From contig CAZEIM010000004.1 of the NCBI GenBank assembly GCA_964512145.1, forward strand, positions 21,872-85,871: DNA of 64,000 nucleotides, written 5' to 3'. Shown here one piece after another: positions 48,401 to 56,789 of the stretch (positions are counted from its first letter, which is position 1; every line of letters begins with the position of its first letter). The stretch comes from CAYOHR01 sp964512145 (lineage in GTDB: Bacteria > Bacteroidota > Bacteroidia > Flavobacteriales_G > JALEGO01). The notes beneath the pieces are model-generated. The model did not search any database. It saw nothing but the letters and a program-made list of their open reading frames with translations, and had not been told where the DNA came from. The position numbers were made by a program, and so were the translations under genes.

Positions 48401-48908
48401 GAGAACCTCCATTTCTTGCCCACAAACAAATTCCGTTGGCATCAAATTTGGCATAAAAATAATCGGATCCTGTTCCCGTTATGCTATTCATAGGAATTCC
48501 TCCATTTAAAATTAAATTTCCACGAAAAGAACCCGCAATAATTATGTTATTAGAAGGATCGGTAATTACTTTGGAAATTCTAAAATTGGTATTTATTCCT
48601 CCTGATACAGGTGTGGCAGATACTACAGGTTCTATTGCCCAAATTAAGTTTTGATTTACATCGAACTTAGCCATAAATGAACCTCCTCCATTTGTAATTG
48701 GTGTGATAAATGTATTTCCTCCTATTACTGCATTACCATTTGTATAGGATCCAACTACTATAAGGTTTTCATTACTATCCTTCGTGATACCATTGATAGT
48801 TTCCTCAGCTGTATCTCCTTCAAAAATTACCCAATCGTAAGTTTGAGCTAGAACATTATTAGTGAAAAATAAACATATTAAAACTACAAGATATTTTATA
48901 AAATACAT
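45426..48908 (-). CDS. Giant secreted repeat protein with gliding-motility-associated C-terminal domain
   Basis: 1160 aa with a signal peptide (MYFIKYLVVLICLFFTNNVLAQ). Residues 25-500 form beta-propeller-like repeats (FAKFDANGICLWARNGG..., FIFKVNNMGVLQWLKTMG...) similar to SBBP repeats. Residues 510-1070 hold about eight Ig-like units of 65-75 residues with a common pattern: DTxxCPGSxVxLDA, YLWxxGxTTSxIxV, GxYWVDxxxNGCxxRDSFxV. The last 85 residues are the type B C-terminal domain (VYIPNSFTANSDGINDVFG, FNRWGDELFST). It is monocistronic. Likely an exported adhesin; the ligand is unknown. Confidence 0.88.
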   Translation of the reverse strand: MYFIKYLVVLICLFFTNNVLAQTYDWVIFEGDTAEETINGITKDSNENLIVVGSYTNGNAVIGGNTFITPITNGGGSFMAKFDVNQNLIWAIEPVVSATPVSGGINTNFRISKVITDPSNNIIIAGSFRGNLILNGGIPMNSITGTGSDYFYAKFDANGICLWARNGGSPTSSSFNSVYDIEIDDNENLIVMGGFQQNTNIEGLTPSNNGWTDYFIFKVNNMGVLQWLKTMGTPNHDADGAIDIDINGNVYFAGAFFGNTVDIFGTIYTSATPYNMMLAIKFDNNGNVIWVNKTSSGNTIGNEVRDLKVNSLGDVFISTSYLQTQSPIFSNGSSPLPIYTGGNRPYILKLDANGNYIKAHSFGSNTPSVGVFRAYLDFDDCGENLYLFGHGGTNTGTVIYFDTDSIITPSTSGTFGSFYYVAKYDPDLNSQWVVKQDSLVGSYSSGSFYVDASNKVVFAGSVSSSIGSSVLSKIFFGQNVYNTIGVRRDMVIAKLNLNSYIDTVLADPDTICTPQIVKIWVDSAYVLGGSQVVWYKDTCCFNSVYAYGDTIQPFIDTTTHFYVRIEGPCDTSEYKKITIVFLDSAIQNITFFDSICPGSSIVLDATLPNSTYLWNTGQTTSEITVDSIGVYTVTVSFLSCQKTDTFHVANYILPEAQKVDTVVCPGSAVFLDASKSGALSYFWNNGFITSGINALNPGQYWCDISINGCVVRDSFELTEYVIPDGVVVSAELCPDQLLLLYATPPPPATYIWQDGSTQQYFTVDLDGIYWVDVTINGCVKRDTFLVSHKPVPPGILVDTVLCLGSNIILYASDQTAPVYNWSTGQNNASITVYDSGTYIVSYVLAGCVITDSFLVDYILKPNIYNRIICGENTTILTENYTDAQYLWSNGSTASSIQVSTEGIYWVDITLNNCSVRDSFLVSKQNTVHQRIDTTICPFTTLQLNATNPNAFHVWNDNSSSSNIQVNSAGIYWVDNLILGCYSRDSFFVKNDFSVGKLFKDTSLCGDEKLTLDISNLSLTQYYWQDGSANNTYTINQPGVYWLNYTTDCGNYYDSLLVDFKNCLCDVYIPNSFTANSDGINDVFGVVSVCFFETFKFQVFNRWGDELFSTDKPDNPWDGTFKNKSCAQGVYSWKLTYSYKKAIDSDEVVKFGKVILLDPLK

Positions 48909-49120
48909 GTTCTATTAACTATAAATACGATTATTCCCATTCTTGTAAAATTAAGGAAAAAAAATCACAAATTTTTGAAAGTATTCTTGAAATTTAAAAA
49001 TAGATTTTGCATGAATTAAATAGTTTGTTAATTTTTCGTGCTTTTGAAAAATTAACTAGAGATTTTAGTACTAATATCTATTTTAGTGAGTCTGAAAAAG
49101 TTTTAACACATGAAATACAC

Positions 49121-50488
49121 TTATTTTTTATTGGATAAATTCCAATAAAAATAAGGAATGGTTTCAATTCCTTTAAAAAAATTAAATACTCCAAAATGTT
49201 CATTGGGCGAATGAATATCATCTGTGTCTAAGCCAAATCCCATTAAGATAGATTTTAAACCCAATACTTTTTCAAACATAGACACTATAGGAATACTTCC
49301 TCCACCTCTAACCGGTATGGGTTTTTTCCCAAATGTTGTTTCCATAGCCATAGCGGCTGCTTTATAGGCATCAAAATTTGTAGAAACAACCCAAGGACTC
49401 CCGCCATGATGTGGTCTTACTTCTACGGTTACTCCTTTTGGAGCGATAGAAATAAAATAATCTTTAAAAAGTTGTGTAATTTTTTCAGGTGTTTGATTGG
49501 GCACTAACCTCATAGATATTTTTGCGAAAGCTTTAGAAGGAAGAACTGTTTTTGCTCCTTCTCCGGTATAACCTCCCCAAATACCATTTACATCAAGTGT
49601 GGGTCTAATAGAAGTCCTTTCTACACTTGTATACCCGTGCTCGCCATGTACTGCATCAATTTTTAGTTCCTTCATATAATCTTCATCATGAACGGGAATT
49701 TTATTTAGCTCATCCCTTTCTTCTTTAGATAATTCAACTACGTTATCGTAAAATCCCGGGATGGTAATTTTATTATTTTTATCATGTAGTGAGGCAATCA
49801 TACTGCAGAGTATGTTGATAGGATTAGCAACAGCACCTCCGTAAATTCCTGAGTGCAAGTCTCTGTTAGGTCCTGTAACTTCAACTTCTAAATAGCTTAA
49901 TCCTCTTAATCCTACCGTTATAGAAGGGGTTTCGTTGTTAATAATAGCGGTGTCGGATATTAAAATAATATCGGCTTTTAGTAGTTCTTTATTTTCTTGA
50001 ATAAATTTCTCTAAATTATCAGAACCAATTTCTTCCTCTCCTTCAATTAAAAACTTAACATTACATGTAAGAGCATTTTGTTTGAGCATTAAATCAACTG
50101 CAGCAACATGCATATAAAACTGGCCTTTATCATCGCACGCTCCTCGTGCGTATATTTTTCCATTTCTAATTTGTGGGTCGAAGGGCTTTGAAGTCCATAA
50201 ATTTAATGGGTCAGGAGGTTGAACATCGTAATGTCCATATACTAAAATCGTAGGGGCATTTGATGAAATAATTTTTTCGGCATATACTACCGGATGACCA
50301 CCTGTAGGTAACACAGAGGCTTTGTCTAAGCCAATTTCAATAAATTTTGATTTGAGTTTATTGGCCATATTCAAAACATCGTTTGAATATTTTGGATCGG
50401 CACTAACAGAAGGGATTTTTAGCAGTTCTAATAAATCATTTAAATATTGATTTTTGTTTCTTTCTAAAACATCGGAAACTTGGAACAT
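49121..50488 (-). CDS. M20 family dipeptidase
   Basis: A 455-aa di-zinc peptidase of the CNDP/ArgE/DapE family. Metal-site motifs are VYGHYDVQPPDPLNLW (His, Asp), ARGACDDKGQ (bridging Asp), EGEEEIGSDNL (catalytic Glu pair), and the lid domain with DLHSGIYGGAVANPI. The final His is in DIHSPNEHFG. The length and order match cytosolic nonspecific dipeptidases. No signal peptide. It lies 84 bp downstream of the SiaC-like gene on the same strand and could be in the same transcript, though the gap is larger than within that operon. Confidence 0.94.
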   Translation of the reverse strand: MFQVSDVLERNKNQYLNDLLELLKIPSVSADPKYSNDVLNMANKLKSKFIEIGLDKASVLPTGGHPVVYAEKIISSNAPTILVYGHYDVQPPDPLNLWTSKPFDPQIRNGKIYARGACDDKGQFYMHVAAVDLMLKQNALTCNVKFLIEGEEEIGSDNLEKFIQENKELLKADIILISDTAIINNETPSITVGLRGLSYLEVEVTGPNRDLHSGIYGGAVANPINILCSMIASLHDKNNKITIPGFYDNVVELSKEERDELNKIPVHDEDYMKELKIDAVHGEHGYTSVERTSIRPTLDVNGIWGGYTGEGAKTVLPSKAFAKISMRLVPNQTPEKITQLFKDYFISIAPKGVTVEVRPHHGGSPWVVSTNFDAYKAAAMAMETTFGKKPIPVRGGGSIPIVSMFEKVLGLKSILMGFGLDTDDIHSPNEHFGVFNFFKGIETIPYFYWNLSNKK

Positions 50489-50572
50489 AATAAACTAAAT
50501 AAAATAAAACTTATGTAATTGAAATAAAATCATATTGTATACAAACAATATGAAAGCTTCTTGAGGGAGTAT

Positions 50573-50968
50573 TTATAATTTTATAAACTTAAATGGAATT
50601 TGTGTGATATTTTCAAATTCCTCTCCTGCTTCTAACATATCTTCGTCCATTTCATCGTAATGCCAACAAATTTCAATATTTATATTGTTGTTTGATAACT
50701 TAATGTCGTTTAATTTTGACATAATATCCATTACATACTTAGCAGAAGAAGAATTAAAATATTCAAAAATGAAATTAAATTGAATTTTTTGAGTGCTATT
50801 CTGTTGTTTTAAGAATGCTCCAAAACCATCAATCCATTGAAGAATAGGTTCGTAAAATTTTCGAACATCTTCTGGTCTTGATTCTCCTGAAATTTCAAAC
50901 ACAGATCTAGCAGGATCAAAAATCACTTTGGGTGAGTTGTCGGTAGCTTCAATAATTAAGGCTTGCAT
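50573..50968 (-). CDS. SiaC-like regulatory phosphoprotein (DUF1987)
   Basis: A 131-aa protein. In Pseudomonas, SiaC is an anti-sigma-antagonist-like protein that is phosphorylated on a Thr by SiaB, dephosphorylated by SiaA, and binds the diguanylate cyclase SiaD when unphosphorylated. Conserved here are TDNSPKVIFDPARSVFEISGESRPEDV at the N-terminus and FEYFNSSSAKYVMDI around residue 70-82. The equivalent of the phosphorylated Thr in the YFN-T-SS motif appears to be Ser73. Last gene of a tight operon (11 bp from the kinase). No SiaD-type cyclase is seen here, so the output partner is unknown. Confidence 0.88.
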   Translation of the reverse strand: MQALIIEATDNSPKVIFDPARSVFEISGESRPEDVRKFYEPILQWIDGFGAFLKQQNSTQKIQFNFIFEYFNSSSAKYVMDIMSKLNDIKLSNNNINIEICWHYDEMDEDMLEAGEEFENITQIPFKFIKL

Positions 50969-50979
50969 ATATATAATTA

Positions 50980-51528
50980 TTAATTTGTTATTCTAGTTTG
51001 AAAGGCAAAAAATACTAAATTTTTTCTATATTCTTTAAAAAAATATTCTATTTTATTTTTAGATTTTAATGAAATCTCAATTAATCCTAAGCCTGCTCCT
51101 CCTTTATGAGAAATGGAAGTATTTATAAGTTTACTGGTATGTAATTCTTGTAACTCTTCTCTGCTTAACGAGTTTACCTGCTTAATTCTTTCTTCGATAC
51201 CATTTTTTTCTTCTTCATGAACAATATTGCCTACGGTAATACATATTCCGTTGTCTATAGAGCTTAATAATACAACAGCCTCGGGAGATATATCATGTGA
51301 TGTATTGGTGTGTTTTAGTATATTTTCTAAGCATTCAATTAAAATACTATAAGTTTTTTTAAGTGTTTTTTTCTCAATATTTCGTCTAATTAAATCGCTT
51401 TTAGCTTGTTTTAATAGCATTTCAATAACTGGTTGACTAAATTCACCATGGTATGCCGAAATAATTTTATGCGAAATCATTTCTCGATACATTTCATACA
51501 CGCTATTTCCTAATGCTTTATTACTCAC
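50980..51528 (-). CDS. SiaB-like HATPase-fold protein kinase (DUF6272)
   Basis: 182 aa with a GHKL ATPase fold. The N-box-like helix is YSILIECLENILKHT with the Glu/Asn pair, and the G-box-like stretch is HKGGAGLGLIEISLKSK near residue 140-155. It is expected to phosphorylate the neighbouring SiaC-like protein, by analogy with SiaB of Pseudomonas. Its start is 2 bp after the stop of the phosphatase gene, strongly implying co-translation. No membrane segment. Confidence 0.85.
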   Translation of the reverse strand: MSNKALGNSVYEMYREMISHKIISAYHGEFSQPVIEMLLKQAKSDLIRRNIEKKTLKKTYSILIECLENILKHTNTSHDISPEAVVLLSSIDNGICITVGNIVHEEEKNGIEERIKQVNSLSREELQELHTSKLINTSISHKGGAGLGLIEISLKSKNKIEYFFKEYRKNLVFFAFQTRITN

Positions 51529-51530
51529 GT

Positions 51531-54500
51531 TTATGAATTAATTTTTACACCAAAAATTAACATATCATCGTATTGCTCTAATTCACCTTTCCATTCAGTT
51601 ATTTTTTTATCTAACATTTCCCTTTGTTTTTGCATAGGTAGAGTATGAATATCAACTAAAAGTTGCCTAAACGGGGGATAATAAAACTTTTTTTGTTGTG
51701 GTCCACCTTTTTGATCGGCATATCCATCGGAGAAAATATATAACATATCAGAAGATTTTAGTTCATATTCTTGATTCATAAATTGAACATTCGAATTTTG
51801 ATGGCCTTTCCCAATAGGAATTTTGTCGCTTTTAAGTTCAATTAATTCTCCATTTCTGACTAAGTAAAGCGGATTGTATGCTCCGGAAAACTCCAGTTTA
51901 TTAGAATTTTTATGAATGGCACAAATCGCAATGTCCATTCCGTCTTTTACCTCTTTACTTTCATCCTGACGGAGTGTTTTAATAATATGTAAACTTAATT
52001 GAGTTAGTATTTCGGAGGGTTTGGTAATTCCTTGTTCTTTTACAACTTTATCCAACAGATTATTACCAATAATTGACATAAATGCGCCAGGCACTCCATG
52101 TCCTGTACAATCTACAGCTGCAAAAATAATTTTATCTGAAGTTTCGTGTAGCCAATAAAAATCACCACTTACAATATCTTTAGGTTTATACAAGATGAAC
52201 GATTCGGGTAATGCTTTTTGAATTAAATCCATTGGAGGTAAAATTGCTTCCTGAATTCTTTTAGCATAACTAATACTTTCCATAATATTTTCATTTTTCT
52301 TAGTAATTTCTATGTTTTGCTGTTCAACCACCTCTTTTTCTTTTTTAAGCTCCTCGGTTCTTTTAGCTACTTCTGTTTCTAGATATTGTTGGCGTTCTTT
52401 TAGTTTTCTCTCCCTTTGTTTAATATATATAATTACAAGAGCAACAATCAATAAAATACATATAGCATAAAACCAATATGTTTTCCAAAAAGGAGGGGTA
52501 ATAGAAAAGGAAAAGCTTATAGGTTGTGAGTTTTCAATACCACTATTATTAATTGCTTTAAGGTGAAAAACGTATTTTCCATGAGGTAAATTTGAAAAGA
52601 TGATTTTGTTTTGCTTAATTTCGGGCGACCATTCTTTATCTAAGCCCTCTAAGTAATATTTATACCGAACCTCTTTAGGATTCGTTAAGCTAATACCTAC
52701 TACATCAAACGTTAAATAATTTTCTTTGTAAGAAAGGGTTAAGTTATCATTTAGAGGTACATTTTGATAAAAAACAGATATTTTTTCAATATATGTCATA
52801 GGTTCTATTCGGTTAATTTTATCTTTTTTAGGGTCAAATTTTATGGCCCCCCTTAAGGTTCCAAACCAAATATTTCCTTGAGAATCTTTATATATGGCAT
52901 TTTCGTTTGTTTCTAAACCATTAAATCCTTGCATTTTTCCGTATAAGCTGAATTTTTTCTTTTCCTGATCAAATTTTTCGAGTCCAATACTTTGTCCAAT
53001 CCAAACATTATTTGAATGATCTGTAGTAATAAAATGGGTTGAATTAGAGCTTAATCCGTGTGTTGAATTATAGGTAGTAAAAGTTCCATTAGAATATTGA
53101 ATGATACCATCCCCATATGTTGAAAGCCATATAGATCCATTTTTATCTTCGGTCATACTGAGTATAAACTTAGATTCCAACCCGGAATTTTCATCAAAAA
53201 TTTTAAATGAATTGTTTTCGTACTTGGTAAGATACCCCCCTAAAATTCCAAACCAAATATGTTGTTTAGAATCTTTAAAAATATGATAAACCTTGTCACC
53301 TCCCAGTCCATCCGAAGATGTATATAACGTTACCGTGAAATTTTCAGGATGAATTTTAGCGGCTCCTTTTCGGGTACCTGCCCAAATATACCCATCTTTA
53401 TCTTGTTGTATGGAAAATATTTTACCGTCTTTAAGCCCTTCAGGTAAACCTATTTTTTTAACTACTTTATTATTATCTAAAACGTTTATACCATTGTTTT
53501 CTGTTCCTGCCCAAATCCTTCCTTTTGAATCTTGAAAAAGAGAAATGATAATGTTTTCTGATAAACCATTAGAAGAATTAATTTGATAAACAGAAGGGTT
53601 ATTGTATTGTAATTTACCTTTAATTTTTGGGAAGCTAAATACAGAAATTCCTTGAGAAGTTCCGAACCACATACTTCCATTTTTATCTTCTAAAATGGAC
53701 CAAACTAAGTTATTAATAAGATTGTCGTTATGATTGTAAATACGAAATAAATCGCCCATATATTTGTTTAGGCCAATTTCTGTTCCAATCCAAATATTTC
53801 CCTCCCGATCTTCTAAAAAGCAATTTGCATGGTAATATTTTAATTCAAATTTATTGCTAAAAATATTTAATTCTCCCTCGGTTATAGTATTTTTTGAAGG
53901 GTTTTTTAATTCAGGAATAAACTCAATGACACCTTGGTCTTTTGTTCCAATCCAAACTTTTTGAAGTTTATCTTTATAAAGGGTTTTAATATTATTGGAT
54001 GTTAATCCATCCATTTTGTTTAAGGCATCTGCAGATATAATTTGGTACGACTTATCAAATTTAACTCTTAACACCCCTTCATTTCCACTAGCTAACCAAC
54101 ACTCGTTATTGTAGGCATATATTATTTTGTTAATTTTTGCAACAGAATATCCTTGAATAGAACTAAATGTATTGATGATTTTATTGTTTTCGGATGAAAT
54201 AATATCAATACCATTTTCTGTAGAAATCCAAAGATTGTTAAATGCGTCTTTCTCTATCGACTTAATTTCATTTCCGGATAGCTTAATATCCATTTTTTCC
54301 GGAGTGTTTGAAGCAGTATTAAACCTAAATAAACCGGCTCCTTCAGTCCCGATATATACATATTGCTGATTTACTTCAAGTATTGTATTAATGTATTTAA
54401 AATTACTTGTTTTTTCTAGTTTTAAATCAACAAATGAATCGGATTTAGCCAAATGCATGCTTACTCCCCCTCCCCAATGTCCAAACCATACATTTCCTTT

Positions 54501-54800
54501 ATGATCTAAAGCACTGCAAGTGATCCAATCTTCTGCTAAGCCATCTTTATTTGTGTAGTTTTTAAATTTTATCCCATCATATTTTGATAAGCCCCCAATG
54601 GTTCCAATCCATAAATACCCTTTTGGGTCTTCTATTACGGTTTCGATTTGAGACATAATTAATCCTTCATCAATACCATAAGTAACAAAATTACTGTTTT
54701 GTGCTGAAGAATATTGCCAATACGACAATACAGCTAAAATAATCAGCTTAATGTGTAAAGGCGCCCTTAAATTAGTTTTTGTAATTGTTTGTAACATCAT
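51531..54800 (-). CDS. Beta-propeller sensor fused to SpoIIE/PP2C phosphatase (SiaA-like)
   Basis: A 1089-aa transmembrane receptor. A signal peptide (MMLQTITKTN...YWQYSSAQ) is followed by two seven-bladed propellers of two-component-regulator repeats (DPKGYLWIGTIGGLSKYDG, DREGNIWIGTEIGLNKY, DSKGRIWAGTENNGIN ...). A Y_Y_Y beta-sandwich is near 690-765 (YKYYLEGLDKEW), and one membrane helix is near 770-795 (FYAICILLIVALVIIYI). A coiled coil (820-860) then leads to the cytoplasmic SpoIIE domain: KDIVSGDFYW, VDCTGHGVPGAFMS, LYIFSDGYADQKGG, with the acidic metal ligands of PP2C. It should dephosphorylate the SiaC-like protein in response to an extracytoplasmic ligand. Ligand unknown. Confidence 0.9.
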   Translation of the reverse strand: MMLQTITKTNLRAPLHIKLIILAVLSYWQYSSAQNSNFVTYGIDEGLIMSQIETVIEDPKGYLWIGTIGGLSKYDGIKFKNYTNKDGLAEDWITCSALDHKGNVWFGHWGGGVSMHLAKSDSFVDLKLEKTSNFKYINTILEVNQQYVYIGTEGAGLFRFNTASNTPEKMDIKLSGNEIKSIEKDAFNNLWISTENGIDIISSENNKIINTFSSIQGYSVAKINKIIYAYNNECWLASGNEGVLRVKFDKSYQIISADALNKMDGLTSNNIKTLYKDKLQKVWIGTKDQGVIEFIPELKNPSKNTITEGELNIFSNKFELKYYHANCFLEDREGNIWIGTEIGLNKYMGDLFRIYNHNDNLINNLVWSILEDKNGSMWFGTSQGISVFSFPKIKGKLQYNNPSVYQINSSNGLSENIIISLFQDSKGRIWAGTENNGINVLDNNKVVKKIGLPEGLKDGKIFSIQQDKDGYIWAGTRKGAAKIHPENFTVTLYTSSDGLGGDKVYHIFKDSKQHIWFGILGGYLTKYENNSFKIFDENSGLESKFILSMTEDKNGSIWLSTYGDGIIQYSNGTFTTYNSTHGLSSNSTHFITTDHSNNVWIGQSIGLEKFDQEKKKFSLYGKMQGFNGLETNENAIYKDSQGNIWFGTLRGAIKFDPKKDKINRIEPMTYIEKISVFYQNVPLNDNLTLSYKENYLTFDVVGISLTNPKEVRYKYYLEGLDKEWSPEIKQNKIIFSNLPHGKYVFHLKAINNSGIENSQPISFSFSITPPFWKTYWFYAICILLIVALVIIYIKQRERKLKERQQYLETEVAKRTEELKKEKEVVEQQNIEITKKNENIMESISYAKRIQEAILPPMDLIQKALPESFILYKPKDIVSGDFYWLHETSDKIIFAAVDCTGHGVPGAFMSIIGNNLLDKVVKEQGITKPSEILTQLSLHIIKTLRQDESKEVKDGMDIAICAIHKNSNKLEFSGAYNPLYLVRNGELIELKSDKIPIGKGHQNSNVQFMNQEYELKSSDMLYIFSDGYADQKGGPQQKKFYYPPFRQLLVDIHTLPMQKQREMLDKKITEWKGELEQYDDMLIFGVKINS

Positions 54801-54810
54801 GCGAAAGTAT

Positions 54811-55689
54811 TCAAAAATTGTTTTTTTGGTTATAAAATAATTCTTTTTGAAGTTTTTTAGTTTCTGCTATTTCCTCTATAAACCTTCTCTTTTCTTCTGC
54901 TCTTAATAAGGCGTTTTTATTTTCTATTTCTGCTTCGTGTTGTCGAGTTTTCTGCATTTCTGTTTCTAATATTTTTCTTTGTTTATCGCGTTCTATTCTT
55001 TCTAAAAATTGTTCTGTTTGCATATGCTCCTTTTTAACGGCAATATTATTTTTATGTTTCAAAATATTTACTTCTTCTAAAATTTCTTTGCTACGTGCCG
55101 ATTTTGAGTACATGTTTGAAATTTCAAGTTCAAATTTTTTTTCATCATCATCTTTAACTTGTATTTTATTTTCATGTATTGAGTTTAATGGCTCTAGGGA
55201 AATAGTAGTATTTTCACTAACTACTTCGTAACCCGAAAAAATTTTTTTATTCGCTTGAAAAGGCCTGTTACTTACAAAATAGTCAAATCGATGCAATAAA
55301 GTGTCGTAATAAATTTTTGATTCATATTTTTGAGTTTTTCCATCCGTAGTTAGTTTTATTTTGATATAAACTGGCCATAATTTTGTATCGGTAGGAATAT
55401 AATCAGACTTGGCTTCAATAAATATTTTTTCAGCATCGTAAGGCATGTCATCAATAGCTAAATAATAATTGTTTTGTAAGGGCAAGGAAACAGAAAATGT
55501 TCCATCTTCTTTAGAGAAAATATTTTCAATCATGTTGTTTTCCACTGATTTAATTTTAACAGGAACTTTAGAGGCGGGTTTATTAAGATATTCCAACTCA
55601 CCTTGTATTTTCAATGTGCCTTGAGCCAATAGAGAAGGAGCCTTTAAAATACATAATAGCACGATATGTTTTATAATCCGGATATTCAT
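54811..55689 (-). CDS. Secreted coiled-coil protein with carboxypeptidase-regulatory-like domain
   Basis: About 292 aa from the ATG at 55689, which gives the signal peptide (MNIRIIKHIVLLCILKAPSLLAQ); an ATG at 55716 adds nine residues. The N-terminal half is a beta-sandwich of the CarboxypepD_reg type (GTLKIQGELEYLNKPASKVPVKIKS...DGTFSVSLPLQNNYYLAI). From about residue 195 to the end it is a long charged coiled coil (EQFLERIERDKQRKILETEM...RRFIEEIAETKKLQKE). It starts the operon 10 bp upstream of the propeller-phosphatase gene, so it may act in the periplasm with that receptor. I do not recognise a named family. Confidence 0.72.
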   Translation of the reverse strand: MNIRIIKHIVLLCILKAPSLLAQGTLKIQGELEYLNKPASKVPVKIKSVENNMIENIFSKEDGTFSVSLPLQNNYYLAIDDMPYDAEKIFIEAKSDYIPTDTKLWPVYIKIKLTTDGKTQKYESKIYYDTLLHRFDYFVSNRPFQANKKIFSGYEVVSENTTISLEPLNSIHENKIQVKDDDEKKFELEISNMYSKSARSKEILEEVNILKHKNNIAVKKEHMQTEQFLERIERDKQRKILETEMQKTRQHEAEIENKNALLRAEEKRRFIEEIAETKKLQKELFYNQKNNF

Positions 55690-55886
55690 TCTATTGAATA
55701 GAGGCTTTATACCCATTTAATACTTAAAAAGTTACGAAATTAGTTTGTTTCATATAAGTTAAGGCTTACATTTAAGTTTAAGCAAGCAATTAAATAGGTT
55801 CAAATTTTAGGTTGTTTTTGTTTATATACTTTTTAGGGGAAGAATTTAGCATAGTTTTAATCTAAATTTTAATAAACGTAAACTAA

Positions 55887-56789
55887 TTATGAATTTTCCT
55901 CTATTTTCCAAAGAATAATTTTTCGGTCGTCACCAGCTGAAATTAAATAATCAGGTGTCCACACAATAGTATTAACCGAATGAGTATGTCCCTTGTCTTT
56001 TTTAAAATCAATTCTATATAGTATTTCCAAAGTTTTAGCATTCCAAACCTTAATGGTTTTATCTCTGCTGGCGGTGGCTATATACTTTTTGTCGGGAGAA
56101 AAAACAAGGTTATAAATAGCAAAGTTGTGTGCAGGGATATTTAAATGTAGGGAGTATTCTCGAGAAATGTCCCAGGCTTTCATGTAAGCATCTCTACCTC
56201 CTGTAAATAATATATTTTTTTCATCCCAAATTAATAAAGCGTTTACTCCCGTTGAGTGTGCTTCAACAATGTTTAATATTTCCTTTTTTTTATAATCTAA
56301 TACGATAACTTTTCCGTCCGATGATGCTACATAGAGTAAATCTTTAAAAAATAAAAGTTTTCGTATTTTTTGTGTACTTATTGGAATATATGAGATTATT
56401 TGATGGGTACTTGTGTTCCAAAGGCTTAATTCACCTTGTATAGTGGCTACTGCAAGAATGTTCTCTGCCTCGTTAAATGCAAAACTAAATATAGCGTGTT
56501 TGTGGGCTAGAATGTATTTAATTTCTTTTCTTTTATACATATCTATGACATGAATTCCCCCCACGGCATTAAAAATATATAATAAATTATTTACGGCACT
56601 AAGGTATACGCCATATATAGTGTGCTGTGTTTTTACCGAAAATGTACCTGGATCAAGGGTTTTTAAATTCCAACAACCCACCATTTTATCGGCTCCGGCT
56701 GAATATAATTTATTTTCTGAAGAATCATAATTTAAAGTATAAATACCAGCTTGATGTGATGAAAACTCCTTTACTTTAATAACATTCAT
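55887..56789 (-). CDS. WD40 repeat protein
   Basis: 300 aa made of seven WD40-type blades with GH and WD-like ends (AGADKMVGCWNLKT, AVATIQGELSLWNTSTHQ, TGGRDAYMKAWDISRE, TASRDKTIKVWNAKT, SAGDDRKIILWKIEEN). One complete propeller, no signal peptide, presumably cytoplasmic. Its start overlaps the stop of the thioesterase gene by 4 bp, so they are co-translated. It is a scaffold-type protein with unknown partners. Eukaryote-like WD40 proteins of this size are common in Bacteroidota. Confidence 0.88.
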   Translation of the reverse strand: MNVIKVKEFSSHQAGIYTLNYDSSENKLYSAGADKMVGCWNLKTLDPGTFSVKTQHTIYGVYLSAVNNLLYIFNAVGGIHVIDMYKRKEIKYILAHKHAIFSFAFNEAENILAVATIQGELSLWNTSTHQIISYIPISTQKIRKLLFFKDLLYVASSDGKVIVLDYKKKEILNIVEAHSTGVNALLIWDEKNILFTGGRDAYMKAWDISREYSLHLNIPAHNFAIYNLVFSPDKKYIATASRDKTIKVWNAKTLEILYRIDFKKDKGHTHSVNTIVWTPDYLISAGDDRKIILWKIEENS

